From contig JANOQN010000026.1 in NCBI GenBank assembly GCA_031422315.1, positions 22,224 to 86,223 of the forward strand: a stretch of DNA of 64,000 nucleotides. The letters run 5' to 3'. Made by a program: the position numbers and the translations under genes. The notes under the pieces are model-generated. The model ran no database searches and had not been told where the DNA came from. It saw nothing but the letters and a program-made list of their open reading frames with translations. How positions within the stretch are numbered: the first letter of the stretch is position 1; each line of letters starts with the position of its first letter. Shown here piece by piece: positions 43,809 to 53,545 of this stretch. The stretch is from JANNYA01 sp031422315. GTDB lineage: Bacteria > Pseudomonadota > Gammaproteobacteria > Xanthomonadales > SZUA-5.

Positions 43809-43823
43809 GTTAAGTTCGTTAAG
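43809..43823 (+). promoter_or_regulatory. Direct repeat GTTAAG-N3-GTTAAG before the two-component operon
   Basis: GTTAAG at 43809-43814 is repeated at 43818-43823, in the 223-base gap before the response-regulator gene. Tandem half sites with about one helical turn spacing are typical binding sites of OmpR-family regulators, so autoregulation is possible. A related GTTCTTAACA lies further upstream. Confidence 0.3.
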
Positions 43824-43906
43824 CGCAGATTGCTCAAGCCGGAACTAAGCCGGTGGCACGCTATCTGAATTTGACTTCCTTTCCCTTTGTAACCCGAGAA
43901 ATTTCT

Positions 43907-44596
43907 ATGACCATGCGCGTTCTAGTCGTTGAAGACAACCCCGATATCGCCGCCAATATTGGCGATTTTTTAGAAGATCGCGGCCACACCGTCGATTTCG
44001 CCCGAGATGGTGCCGCTGGTCTGCATTTGGCGGTGACGCGTGAGTTCGACGTCATCGTGCTCGATCTGATGCTGCCGGTTATTGACGGCCTAGAAGTGTG
44101 CCGCAAACTGCGCACTGAAGCCCGTAAACCCACGCCGATTTTGATGTTGACCGCGCGCGATTCACTGCAACAAAAATTAGCCGGATTTGCCAACGGTACC
44201 GATGACTACATGGTCAAGCCGTTCGCGCTGCAAGAGCTAGAAGCTAGGCTCGCCGTGCTGGTGCGGCGCTCCAAACCACCCGCTGCTCGGATTTTGACGG
44301 TCGGTGAAGTCAGCTTTAATCTCGACACACTGGTCGTGAGCCGCAATGAGCAAAACATCCAGCTCAATCCAATTGCACTCAAATTGCTGCAATGTTTGAT
44401 GGAATCGAGCCCGTCGGTCGTCACAAGGCAAGAGTTAGAAATGCGCGTCTGGGGCGAAGAATTGCCCGACAGCGACAGTCTGCGGGTACACATCCATTCC
44501 TTACGCGCGGCGATTGATAAGCCGTTCAACTCGACCTATCTGCAAACCCGGCATGGCATTGGCTACCGACTCGTTCCGTCCCAAGCGGCAGCGTAA
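43907..44596 (+). CDS. OmpR-family response regulator
   Basis: This 229-residue regulator starts at the ATG at 43907 (MTMRVLVVEDNPDIAANIGD). The receiver domain has the acidic pair VVED, phosphoacceptor Asp53 in IVLDLMLPVIDG, Thr in MLTARD and Lys in YMVKPF. The C-terminal winged helix ends LRVHIHSLRAAIDKPF and the family-typical YLQTRHGIGYRLVP. The histidine kinase gene starts inside its 3' end, so the two are co-translated. The stimulus is unknown. Confidence 0.93.
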   Translation: MTMRVLVVEDNPDIAANIGDFLEDRGHTVDFARDGAAGLHLAVTREFDVIVLDLMLPVIDGLEVCRKLRTEARKPTPILMLTARDSLQQKLAGFANGTDDYMVKPFALQELEARLAVLVRRSKPPAARILTVGEVSFNLDTLVVSRNEQNIQLNPIALKLLQCLMESSPSVVTRQELEMRVWGEELPDSDSLRVHIHSLRAAIDKPFNSTYLQTRHGIGYRLVPSQAAA

Positions 44597-45893
44597 GCGG
44601 CTACGGCGGCGCATTGTATGGTCGGTGCTGGCAATTGGAAGCCTGCTTTCGGTGCTGTTCGCCGCCTTTGCGCTGTTTCTACGCGCCAGTTTAGAAGAGC
44701 GCATTATCGATCAAGTGCTGCAAAGAGAAGTGTCGAGTTTTGCTGAGGAATACTTAAAAGACCCGAAATCGATCATCGAGTATTCGTTGATTAAAGGTCG
44801 AGTGGTAAGTGATCGGCGCTATGACAATGCACCCGCCGATTGGCAAGGGCTTGCGCCCGGCGTACACCGGATCGTCAACAGCGCGCCAAATTCTGGCGCG
44901 CTTGCGAACGCCAACGAGCGCACCGCCTACAAGCTGGCGATTCACCGCGAACCCGGCCTTTGGTTCTTCTTGCAATACGATGTCACCGCCGAAGAGCGCA
45001 CAAGGCGCGTGGTAACGGTTGCCATTCTTAGCTCGGTAGTCGCGTTTGCCGGCTTGGCTTTGCTGCTAGGCTGGTGGTCCGCTAGCCGAATTATGTCGCC
45101 CGTTACCGAGCTAGTGCGCCGTGTGAATCGGCTCGGGCGCAATAACAAAGTAGAAAGCCTAGCACCCTATTTTCCTGACGATGAAGTTGGCCAGCTTGCG
45201 CAATCGTTGGATGACTATTCCTCTCGTTTGACCGAACTAGTCGAACGTGATCGTGAGTTCAATTCCGATGTCAGCCACGAGCTGCGCACGCCGCTGGCAG
45301 TGATTCAAAGCACCACCGAGCTATTGCTCAACATGCCTGAGCTCGGCGAAAAAGCCAGAGCGCGGCTAAACCGAATTGAGCGCTCAGCCAAGCATTCCAC
45401 TGAGCTGATTACCGCGCTGCTGCATCTTTCACGCGGCGAAAGACAAGCGCCGAATGACGGCGAAAGCACCGATGTGGGCCTGCTCATAAACAGCATCGTC
45501 GATAGCCATCGGCATCACTTACTCGGCAAATCCATCCACGTAAAAGTTGAGGTGCTGGAACCACTATTGGTCGATGCGCCGGAATCAGTTTTATCCGTTC
45601 TGATCGGCAATCTCGTCGCCAACGCATTCAAATACACAAGAGAAGGCGAAGTGCTAATCCGCGTACACGCAAATGGCGTCAGCGTGCAAGACACTGGCCC
45701 TGGCATACCTCTTGAGGAGCGCGAAAAAGTGTTCGAACGACACTTTCGCGGCTCCACCGGCGGCGGCAGCGGTGCAGGGTTGGGGCTATCGATTTTGAAT
45801 CGGCTCTGCGATCTCTACGGCTGGCAAGTCAGCTTACAACCGCGCGAACCGCATGGTTTGGATGCGGCTTTGCGGTTGCGAGTGGTCAGCTAG
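44553..45893 (+). CDS. Sensor histidine kinase
   Basis: This 446-residue membrane kinase has transmembrane helices at about 21-43 and 153-175 enclosing a small periplasmic sensor domain of about 110 residues. A HAMP-like linker follows, then the dimerisation helix with His242 in SDVSHELRTPLAV, N box LVANAFKYT, G1 DTGPGIP and G2 GGSGAGLGLSI. I take the ATG at 44553, which overlaps the regulator gene by 44 bases; the frame is open further upstream. Together with the regulator it forms a complete two-component system. The periplasmic domain shows no recognised sensor family. Confidence 0.92.
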   Translation: MALATDSFRPKRQRKRLRRRIVWSVLAIGSLLSVLFAAFALFLRASLEERIIDQVLQREVSSFAEEYLKDPKSIIEYSLIKGRVVSDRRYDNAPADWQGLAPGVHRIVNSAPNSGALANANERTAYKLAIHREPGLWFFLQYDVTAEERTRRVVTVAILSSVVAFAGLALLLGWWSASRIMSPVTELVRRVNRLGRNNKVESLAPYFPDDEVGQLAQSLDDYSSRLTELVERDREFNSDVSHELRTPLAVIQSTTELLLNMPELGEKARARLNRIERSAKHSTELITALLHLSRGERQAPNDGESTDVGLLINSIVDSHRHHLLGKSIHVKVEVLEPLLVDAPESVLSVLIGNLVANAFKYTREGEVLIRVHANGVSVQDTGPGIPLEEREKVFERHFRGSTGGGSGAGLGLSILNRLCDLYGWQVSLQPREPHGLDAALRLRVVS

Positions 45894-46060
45894 AACTGGC
45901 GCGAATCTAGCTCGGCTTAGGTAAGCGTGGCATGTCGCCAATTTAATCGGTGAGCGCGCGATTTTGTCATCCGCCAGCTGCTTTTGCTCTGCACAGCTTG
46001 ATGCAAATAAATTTGATCCGAGTTTACAGCCTGCTCAGGTTAGAACTGCCGAGTAAGCAG

Positions 46061-46561
46061 TTATCGCCCGGTGTAAACACAACCCGGCAGCAACGAATAA
46101 ACATCGCGGCGATCGGGCGAATCACAGCGAAAGTACATGCCGGCAAAGGGATGCGCCGGGAACACGGGTGTGTAGCGAATAGTGCCAGCGCCGGCAACTG
46201 GTAAAAGCGTAACCGTCACAACGCCGCCGCTGAGTAAGTCCATACGTTCAACCCAGGTGCGCAAATAGCTGGTCGGCGGACCGACAACGTTAGGATCGCC
46301 TGGCGCAGGCAAGATTGCATCGCTTGCAAACATTTCGATGATGGTAGCCTTCGGCGATGAGCTTACGCCGAGGACTTCGTTACGAATCATGTCGCGCTTG
46401 GCGCGTTCAAAGCAGATGTCAGTGCCCTGATCGCTGAAGCAGCAGCTCGGCTTCGTTGCGTCATTGGATTGCGCTACGCCGAGATTGGAAACACAGCCAA
46501 TCAACAGAAGTGCTGAGGCCAAAACGGTATGCTTGATTGGACTTTTTGATACGAATTTCAT
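46061..46561 (-). CDS. Hypothetical lipoprotein
   Basis: This 166-residue protein has a lipoprotein signal (HTVLASALLLIGC, lipobox LIGC) and a mature part with paired cysteines (SCCFSDQG, DICFER). A C-terminal region (GVVTVTLLPVAGAGTIRYTP) looks like a beta-rich domain. I do not recognise a family. It is convergent with the two-component operon and divergent from the glycogen operon, so it is a single-gene unit. Confidence 0.65.
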   Translation of the reverse strand: MKFVSKSPIKHTVLASALLLIGCVSNLGVAQSNDATKPSCCFSDQGTDICFERAKRDMIRNEVLGVSSSPKATIIEMFASDAILPAPGDPNVVGPPTSYLRTWVERMDLLSGGVVTVTLLPVAGAGTIRYTPVFPAHPFAGMYFRCDSPDRRDVYSLLPGCVYTGR

Positions 46562-46830
46562 GCGGTGGCTACCTTCGAAGGTGACTTGAAAAACTGGGCG
46601 CTTGCCTTAGTCTATGCGCATATCCTGTCTAGCGAGCGATTCACTTAAAACTAAACTGAAGGATGAATACGATTGCAAATTCAAACCCTATCCAAAGCTG
46701 CCGGTTAAGCTGATGAGTGTCGTGTAAAGCGGGTGTGGTGCTTGTTGCCTGCGCCGATTTGCACCTGCCTTTTTTGCCTAAGCGGAGCCCCAATGAAAGC
46801 CTACCCACCTGGTACGTGGCGCGCACGCGC

Positions 46831-49278
46831 ATGATGCAGCCTAGTGATTTAAGCGCGGCATTCCGGGCTCGCATGGCGCAGGAGCAACACCCGCACGGCA
46901 GCTCGGCGAGTGAGAAACAGGCCACGGCGTTTCGCGTATTAGCCAGCGTTTGCCGTGATGCGCTGCTGGCACGTTACAGCCGCAGCCAGCGCAGCGATAG
47001 CGAGCGGATCGGCGTGCAGGGTATGCGGCGCGTGCATTATTTATCGATGGAGTTTTTGCTGGGCCGCGCGCTCGGCAACGCGATTGCGGCATTGGGCTGT
47101 GAGCACGATCTACGCGCGCTTCTGCAAGAGTATGGATTGACGCTCGGTGATGTGCTGGAAGGCGAGCTGGATGCCGCGCTGGGTAACGGCGGACTCGGGC
47201 GTTTGGCGGCGTGTTTTCTGGACGCGTTTGCGGAAGCTTCCTTACCTTCTTTTGGCTATGGCTTGCGCTATCAGTACGGCATGTTTGCCCAGCGTATTCA
47301 GCAGGGCCGCCAGATTGAAGTGCCGGATGATTGGATGCGCTTAGGCCATGCCTGGGAAATTGGCCGGCCTGAGCTGCGCTACTCCGTGCGCTTTGGTGGG
47401 CGGGTAATTGCGGATGGCCAGAGCGAAAGCAAGGGCCGACGCTGGCAGGCCGCTGAGCAAATCGTAGCGCAGGCCTATGACTTTATTGTGCCCGCGCATC
47501 ACAGTGACAGCGTTTCAACCTTGCGACAATGGCACGCCAGTGCCGCCGAGCCCATCGATTTCGGAGCTTTTTGCCGAGGTGATTATCTAGCCGCTGCGAA
47601 AAATCAGATCCAAGCTGACGCGCTGAACTGGGTGCTGTATCCAGACGACAGCACCGCCAATGGCCGCGAGCTGCGCTTGAAGCAAGAGATGCTGCTGGTC
47701 AGTGCCTCCTTGCAAGATTTGATCGCAAGGCACCTGCGCGAAACCGGCTCTATTTCCGGGCTAGATGCGCGCAATGCGATCCATTTGAATGACACGCACC
47801 CGGCGCTTGCCCCGGCTGAGCTGATGCGCCTGCTGGTCGATGAGCACGGCCTGAGCTGGGATAGGGCCTGGCAAATGACGCAAAACTGCACCTCGTATAC
47901 CAATCACACGCTAATGCCAGAAGCGCTGGAAACCTGGCCGGTCGAGCTATTCGAACGCTTGCTGCCGCGCCATCTGGAAATCATCTATCAAATTAATCTG
48001 GAATTTTTAAGTGCAGTGCGCCAGCAGTTCCCCAGCGATGAAGATTTAGTGAAGCGAGTTTCGCTGATTGACGAAAGCCAAGGCCGTCGGGTACGCATGG
48101 CGCTGCTGGCGATTGTTGCATCGCACAAAGTAAATGGCGTCGCCGCGCTGCATTCGCGCTTGATGGTGCAGACGATTTTTGCTGATTTCGCCAAGATTTT
48201 TCCGGATCGCTTTTTAAATGTGACCAACGGCGTGACGCATCGGCGCTGGCTGATGCAGGCTAACCCAGGCTTGAGTGCACTACTTGATAAAAAGTTAGGT
48301 ACCGAATGGCGCGTCGATTTAACTCGGCTTAGCGGGCTAAATGCGCATGCTGATGACGCTGATTTCGGCGCTGAATTTTTAGCAGTCAAGCGATCGGCTA
48401 AGGTCAAACTGGCTGAGCGCATTCGACGCGAGCTGGGCGTGCAGATAGATCCAAATAGCCTGTTTGACGTCCACATCAAGCGCATCCATGAGTACAAGCG
48501 CCAGCTGCTGAATTTGCTGCATGTGGTCGCACGTTATCAGGCTATCGTAGCAAGTCCAAATGGCCAACATGGCGCTCCTTGGGTGCCACGTACCGTGCTA
48601 ATCGCCGGCAAAGCGGCATCGGCGTATCACACCGCGAAAACCATTATCCAGCTGGCACACGACATCGCGCGGGTGGTCAATAGCGATCCGCGCGCAGCCG
48701 GTAAATTGACGCTGGTTTTCTTACCGAACTATGGCGTTAGCCTGGCTGAGGCGATTATTCCAGCGGCGGATTTATCTGAGCAGATCTCCACGGCGGGCAC
48801 TGAGGCTTCCGGCACGGGGAACATGAAGCTGGCGCTCAACGGCGCCTGCACGATTGGCACCTGGGACGGCGCGAATATTGAAATGGCCGAAGCGATTGGC
48901 GCCAAGCATTTCTTCGAGTTTGGCCTGCGCACTGAAGGGCTAGCGGCGCTGCAAGCGAAAGGCTATGACCCGCGCGCGCTGGTTGCCAACACGCCGGTGC
49001 TTAGGAACGTACTGAGTGCGATTGCCAGCGGCGGCTTTTCTCCAGAATCGCCTGGCCGATATGTCGAGCTAATCGATGGTCTGCTGCATCGGGATCGGTA
49101 CTTTTTGCTAGCTGATTTCACTGACTATTTGCGCGCGCAAGCTGATGTCGATGCGCTGTTTAGTAAGCCAAACGCATGGGCTGCGACGTGCTTAAACAAC
49201 ATCGCCGGCATGGGAAGCTTTTCGGTGGATCGCACCGTGCAGGAATACCGAGATCGCGTGTGGTGCAAGGCATTTTGA
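46831..49278 (+). CDS. glgP: Glycogen/maltodextrin phosphorylase
   Basis: This protein of 815 residues starts at the ATG at 46831, the length of E. coli GlgP. It removes glucose-1-phosphate from alpha-1,4-glucan chains. Visible are VHYLSMEFLLGRALGNAI, GNGGLGRLAACFLDAF, HLNDTHPALAPAELMRLL and the pyridoxal-phosphate region TEASGTGNMKLALNGACTIG with its lysine. It is the first gene of the glgP-glgB-glgX-malQ operon, and the glgB start overlaps its last codons. The 269 bases upstream contain no gene and presumably the promoter. Confidence 0.93.
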   Translation: MMQPSDLSAAFRARMAQEQHPHGSSASEKQATAFRVLASVCRDALLARYSRSQRSDSERIGVQGMRRVHYLSMEFLLGRALGNAIAALGCEHDLRALLQEYGLTLGDVLEGELDAALGNGGLGRLAACFLDAFAEASLPSFGYGLRYQYGMFAQRIQQGRQIEVPDDWMRLGHAWEIGRPELRYSVRFGGRVIADGQSESKGRRWQAAEQIVAQAYDFIVPAHHSDSVSTLRQWHASAAEPIDFGAFCRGDYLAAAKNQIQADALNWVLYPDDSTANGRELRLKQEMLLVSASLQDLIARHLRETGSISGLDARNAIHLNDTHPALAPAELMRLLVDEHGLSWDRAWQMTQNCTSYTNHTLMPEALETWPVELFERLLPRHLEIIYQINLEFLSAVRQQFPSDEDLVKRVSLIDESQGRRVRMALLAIVASHKVNGVAALHSRLMVQTIFADFAKIFPDRFLNVTNGVTHRRWLMQANPGLSALLDKKLGTEWRVDLTRLSGLNAHADDADFGAEFLAVKRSAKVKLAERIRRELGVQIDPNSLFDVHIKRIHEYKRQLLNLLHVVARYQAIVASPNGQHGAPWVPRTVLIAGKAASAYHTAKTIIQLAHDIARVVNSDPRAAGKLTLVFLPNYGVSLAEAIIPAADLSEQISTAGTEASGTGNMKLALNGACTIGTWDGANIEMAEAIGAKHFFEFGLRTEGLAALQAKGYDPRALVANTPVLRNVLSAIASGGFSPESPGRYVELIDGLLHRDRYFLLADFTDYLRAQADVDALFSKPNAWAATCLNNIAGMGSFSVDRTVQEYRDRVWCKAF

Positions 49279-51431
49279 ACACATCGGCCAAACTAGACGC
49301 GCCGCAAGTGCAGGCGCTGCTGGCTGGCACGCATGCGGATCCGTTTGCGGTTTTGGGTCTGCATCGCTTGAGCGGCGGGCAAATTGTGCTTCGTGCACTG
49401 CTGCCTGGCGCAGGCAAAGTTGCAGTACTTAAGGCAGGCTCATTAGCTGTGATTGCGCAAATGCACTTGACGGAGCCGGGTGGATTTTTCGAATGCGAAC
49501 TAGCACAGGCGCCGCACGACTATCGCCTGCAAATACAGTTCAAACATGAAACCGTAGTGCTGGCCGACACCTACAGCTTTGGCGCGCAGCTGAGCGAAGC
49601 TGAGCTGTTGGCCTTTACCGAAGGCCGACATGTGCGTCCGCATTTAATGCTGGGCGCGCACGTGATTGAGTGTAGCGGCGTGCGCGGCGTACGCTTTGCC
49701 GTGTGGGCGCCGAATGCGCGCCGAGTCAGCGTAGTCGGGTCATTTAACGGCTGGGACGGCCGCAGACATATGATGCGCCTGCGCCACCAAGCTGGCGTGT
49801 GGGAATTATTTATTCCGCACATACAAATCGGTGATTTATACAAGTTTGAACTTTTGGATCGTAACGGCCATTTACTGCAATTAAAGGCGGACCCGTATGC
49901 GCGCAAGGCCGAGCTGCGGCCTGGCACCGCAAGCATTGTTGCCGGATTGCCGACACCTATTGAGATCAGAGTGGATCGCGCAACGCTTAACGACCGACAC
50001 GCGCCGATCTCAATTTACGAAGTACACATAGGCTCATGGCAAGCATCCGAAACGGGCGAGTTCTTAGACTGGGACGAATTGGCGCAGCGATTGCCAAAAT
50101 ATGCCGCTGATTTAGGCTTTACCCATGTTGAGCTGATGCCGATTAGTGAGTTTCCTTTTGATGGTTCATGGGGTTATCAAACTCTCGGGCTGTTTGCGAC
50201 TACCGCACGCTTTGGTACGGCGGAGGCTTTTGCGCGCTTTGTAAAAGCCTGCCACGCCGCAGGGTTAGGCCTGCTGCTGGATTGGGTGCCTGCACATTTC
50301 CCATCCGATGCACATGGGCTAGCGCAATTTGATGGTACGGCGCTGTACGAATATGCGGACCCGAAAGAGGGCTTTCATAAAGATTGGAACACGCTGATTT
50401 ATAACTTTGGCCGCACTGAGGTGCGCAGCTTTTTAAGCGCCAGCGCGCTGTATTGGGTGGAGCACTTTGGCATTGATGGTCTGCGCGTTGATGCGGTGGC
50501 GTCGATGCTGTACCGCGACTATTCGCGTGGTGCTGGCGAATGGCTGCCGAATCTTTTAGGCGGCCGCGAGAACTTAGAAGCTATCTCACTATTTAAACAG
50601 GTCAACGAGCAAGTTAGCGCAGCGGGTGGTATCACTATTGCGGAAGAATCGACCGCGTTCCCGCAGGTTTCTGCGCCCACCTATGCCGGTGGCCTGGGCT
50701 TTCACTTCAAATGGAATATGGGCTGGATGAACGATTCGCTGCGCTACATGGCGGAAGATCCGGTACATCGGCGCTGGCACCATCAGCTGATGAGCTTTGG
50801 CTTAGCGTATGCCTTTAGCGAAAATTATGTGCTACCGATTTCGCACGATGAAGTGGTGCACGGCAAAGGCTCGATGCTCACGAAAATGCCGGGTGATCGC
50901 TGGCAGCAGTTTGCTAATTTACGCGCCTACTACGGTTTTATGTGGGGCCATCCGGGCAAGAAGCTGCTGTTTATGGGGCAAGAGTTTGCGCAAATTGATG
51001 AGTGGAATCACCAACACTCGCTGCCATGGAAATTATTGCAGCAAGCGCCACATGCCGGCATGCAGCGTCTGATTCGGGATTTGAATCTGCTGTATCGCAG
51101 CTCGCCCGCGCTGCACCGGCTAGATTGCCAAGCCGCTGGTTTTCGCTGGCTGGTATTGGATGATTCGGCGCATTCCGTTTTCGCCTGGGCGCGCTTTGAT
51201 GATGCGGGCGCGCTGATGCTGGTGATTTGCAATTTTACGCCGGTGCCAAGGCAGAATTATCGCGTCACCGTTCCGGAGGGTTACGCCGCGTTTGTTGAAG
51301 CGCTGAACACCGATTCTGAATTTTATGGCGGCAGCAACGTCGGCAATGGATCGGCAGCATTGGTGGTTGAGAATGGACTGATTTCATTGACGCTGCCGCC
51401 GCTCGCCACGTTATTTTTAAGGCCAGCATGA
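49275..51431 (+). CDS. glgB: 1,4-alpha-glucan branching enzyme
   Basis: This 718-residue GH13 enzyme introduces alpha-1,6 branches into glycogen. The N-terminal carbohydrate-binding module (FAVWAPNARRVSVVGSFNGW) precedes the catalytic barrel, with the nucleophile Asp in DGLRVDAVASMLYRDYS, acid Glu in ITIAEESTAF and the third acid in PISHDEVVHGKGSM. The start is uncertain: TTG at 49275 gives the usual N-terminus (ALLAGTHADPFAVLG shortly after), while GTG at 49260 or 49263 lies in the same frame. In all cases it overlaps glgP. The stop overlaps glgX as ATGA. Confidence 0.93.
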   Translation: MNTSAKLDAPQVQALLAGTHADPFAVLGLHRLSGGQIVLRALLPGAGKVAVLKAGSLAVIAQMHLTEPGGFFECELAQAPHDYRLQIQFKHETVVLADTYSFGAQLSEAELLAFTEGRHVRPHLMLGAHVIECSGVRGVRFAVWAPNARRVSVVGSFNGWDGRRHMMRLRHQAGVWELFIPHIQIGDLYKFELLDRNGHLLQLKADPYARKAELRPGTASIVAGLPTPIEIRVDRATLNDRHAPISIYEVHIGSWQASETGEFLDWDELAQRLPKYAADLGFTHVELMPISEFPFDGSWGYQTLGLFATTARFGTAEAFARFVKACHAAGLGLLLDWVPAHFPSDAHGLAQFDGTALYEYADPKEGFHKDWNTLIYNFGRTEVRSFLSASALYWVEHFGIDGLRVDAVASMLYRDYSRGAGEWLPNLLGGRENLEAISLFKQVNEQVSAAGGITIAEESTAFPQVSAPTYAGGLGFHFKWNMGWMNDSLRYMAEDPVHRRWHHQLMSFGLAYAFSENYVLPISHDEVVHGKGSMLTKMPGDRWQQFANLRAYYGFMWGHPGKKLLFMGQEFAQIDEWNHQHSLPWKLLQQAPHAGMQRLIRDLNLLYRSSPALHRLDCQAAGFRWLVLDDSAHSVFAWARFDDAGALMLVICNFTPVPRQNYRVTVPEGYAAFVEALNTDSEFYGGSNVGNGSAALVVENGLISLTLPPLATLFLRPA

Positions 51432-53536
51432 GCGCCGATTGGCCAGCATCGATCAGCCTCGGCAGGCCCACGCCTCTGGGCGCAACGGTGGTTCTTGAGC
51501 GTGAAGCCGCGGAAGGAAAAACCGTGCGCGGCGTCAATTTTGCGGTGTTTTCCGAGCACGCACAGCGGATCGAACTGTGTATTTTCGATAGCAGCGGCGT
51601 GCAGGAATTGCAGCGATTTGATTTGCACGGGCCAGACGATGGCGTGTTTCATGGTGAGCTCGAAGGTGCCGATGCCGACCTAGTTTATGGCTACCGCGCG
51701 CACGGTGCGTATGCGCCGGAACAGGGGCACCGATTCAACCCGAATAAGCTGCTGCTAGATCCTTACGCGCGTGAAGTGCTCGGGCAATTTGCTTGGCATG
51801 ACAGCTTGTTTGATACCGATCAACAAGACAGTGCAGCCTACACTTTGAAGTCTCGTGTCGCGCCTCAAGCAGAGCCGATTAGGTGGCAGCGGCCCCAAAT
51901 TGCTGCAGCAGACGTGGTGCTTTATGAAGTACACGTCAAAGGTTTATCGATGCAGCTGCCTGGTTTGCCTGAGCGATTGCGCGGCACTTTTTCAGCCTTG
52001 GCGCACCCACTGGCGATTGCCCATTTCAAGCGCATAGCGGTAACATCGTTATCATTGTTGCCCGTGCAATATTGCCTATCAGAACGTGCATTAGCGCAGC
52101 GAAACAAGTCCAACTATTGGGGCTACAACACGCTGGCGTTTTTTAGTCCTGACCCGCGCTTTGGCAACAAAAAAAATGAGCCTTCCGCGCTCACTCAAGA
52201 ATTTCAAATGATGGTGCAAAGCCTGCACGCAGCTGGCTTGGAAGTGCTGCTAGATGTGGTGTTCAACCACAGCGCTGAGGGCGATGCGCTAGGCCCGAGC
52301 TTGAGCTTGCGCGGGCTGGACAATGCAAGCTGGTATTTGGCCCAGCCGGATGACCCGGCAAAACTTGAGAACTTCAGCGGCTGTGGCAATACCTTGAATA
52401 TCGCGCTTCCAAAAGTTACGCAGTTTGTCTTGGATTGTCTGCGCTATTGGGTGCAAGTCATGGGCGTAGATGGCTTTCGTTTTGACCTAGCAAGCTGCCT
52501 GGGCAGGCAGGGCAAATCAGCAGATTTTGATCCGGCGGCGGCGTTTTTCATCAGCTTGCGGCAAGATCCAGTGCTGTCACAGGTTCGGCTTATTGCAGAA
52601 CCGTGGGACTGCGGGCCAAACGGCTATCAGCTAGGGGGGTTTCCAGGCCGCTTTATTGAATGGAATGATCGCTTTCGCGATGCTATGCGGCGCTATTGGC
52701 TGGGCTTTGAGGTGACTAGGGGTGAGTTCGCACGCCGGTTCTGCGCATCCAGCGATTTTTTCCAGCAGCAAAGCCGCAAGCCAAGCGCAAGCGTCAATTT
52801 CATCAGCGCGCACGATGGCTTTACGTTGAGCGATGCGCTCAGTTATTCCGGAAAACATAATTTTGCCAATGGCGAGCATAATCAAGATGGCCGACATTAT
52901 GAGCTGTGTAACAACTTTGGAATCGAAGGCGCAACGGATGACGCCACAATAAATGCGACGCGCCTGCGCGTTCGACACGCGCTGCTAGCTACGCTGCTGT
53001 TGGCACAGGGCACGCCTATGTTGCTTGCTGGTGATGAGCTAGCTAACAGCCAGCACGGCAACAATAATGCTTACTGCCAAGATAACGAAACCGCTTGGCT
53101 GGACTGGAATTTCGAGCATGAAACCACACTCAAATTAGTGCAATCACTGATGGCGCTGCGTAAAAAACATGCGCTGCTGCGGCATCCAGACTGGTTTTCC
53201 GCCAATCAGCGGCAGCCCGCGCGCGCACGTGTGCTGTGGCGCACGCCAGAAGGCAGCGTGATGCAAATTGAAGATTGGCACCACGTCAGCGAACGTGCGC
53301 TCATGTGCGAGTTTTACGCACCCCATGATGTCCATGCCAGTCTAGCTATTTTGTTTAACCCATCGCCGCAAAGCTGCGTTTTTAAGCTGGCCGAGCAAGG
53401 CTGGCACGTAACGTTTGACAGCGCCGATGAGCTAGCGCTGGCAAGTAAGCAGGATTTTAGCGTGTACGCGCCTGCCCGCAGCTTAGTGCTTTTGCATCGA
53501 CTGCACGCTAGTCCAACCCAACAACCCGAAATTTGA
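51428..53536 (+). CDS. glgX: Glycogen debranching enzyme
   Basis: This 702-residue GH13 isoamylase-type enzyme hydrolyses the alpha-1,6 branches left after phosphorylase action. It has an N-terminal CBM48 (RGVNFAVFSEHAQRIELCIF) and a catalytic barrel with Asp in DGFRFDLASCLGR, Glu in LIAEPWDCG and Asp in SAHDGFTLSD. NQDGRHYELCNNFG-like sequence NGEHNQDGRHYE is typical of GlgX. The ATG overlaps the glgB stop. It ends nine bases before malQ. Confidence 0.93.
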   Translation: MSADWPASISLGRPTPLGATVVLEREAAEGKTVRGVNFAVFSEHAQRIELCIFDSSGVQELQRFDLHGPDDGVFHGELEGADADLVYGYRAHGAYAPEQGHRFNPNKLLLDPYAREVLGQFAWHDSLFDTDQQDSAAYTLKSRVAPQAEPIRWQRPQIAAADVVLYEVHVKGLSMQLPGLPERLRGTFSALAHPLAIAHFKRIAVTSLSLLPVQYCLSERALAQRNKSNYWGYNTLAFFSPDPRFGNKKNEPSALTQEFQMMVQSLHAAGLEVLLDVVFNHSAEGDALGPSLSLRGLDNASWYLAQPDDPAKLENFSGCGNTLNIALPKVTQFVLDCLRYWVQVMGVDGFRFDLASCLGRQGKSADFDPAAAFFISLRQDPVLSQVRLIAEPWDCGPNGYQLGGFPGRFIEWNDRFRDAMRRYWLGFEVTRGEFARRFCASSDFFQQQSRKPSASVNFISAHDGFTLSDALSYSGKHNFANGEHNQDGRHYELCNNFGIEGATDDATINATRLRVRHALLATLLLAQGTPMLLAGDELANSQHGNNNAYCQDNETAWLDWNFEHETTLKLVQSLMALRKKHALLRHPDWFSANQRQPARARVLWRTPEGSVMQIEDWHHVSERALMCEFYAPHDVHASLAILFNPSPQSCVFKLAEQGWHVTFDSADELALASKQDFSVYAPARSLVLLHRLHASPTQQPEI

Positions 53537-53545
53537 GCCACGCAC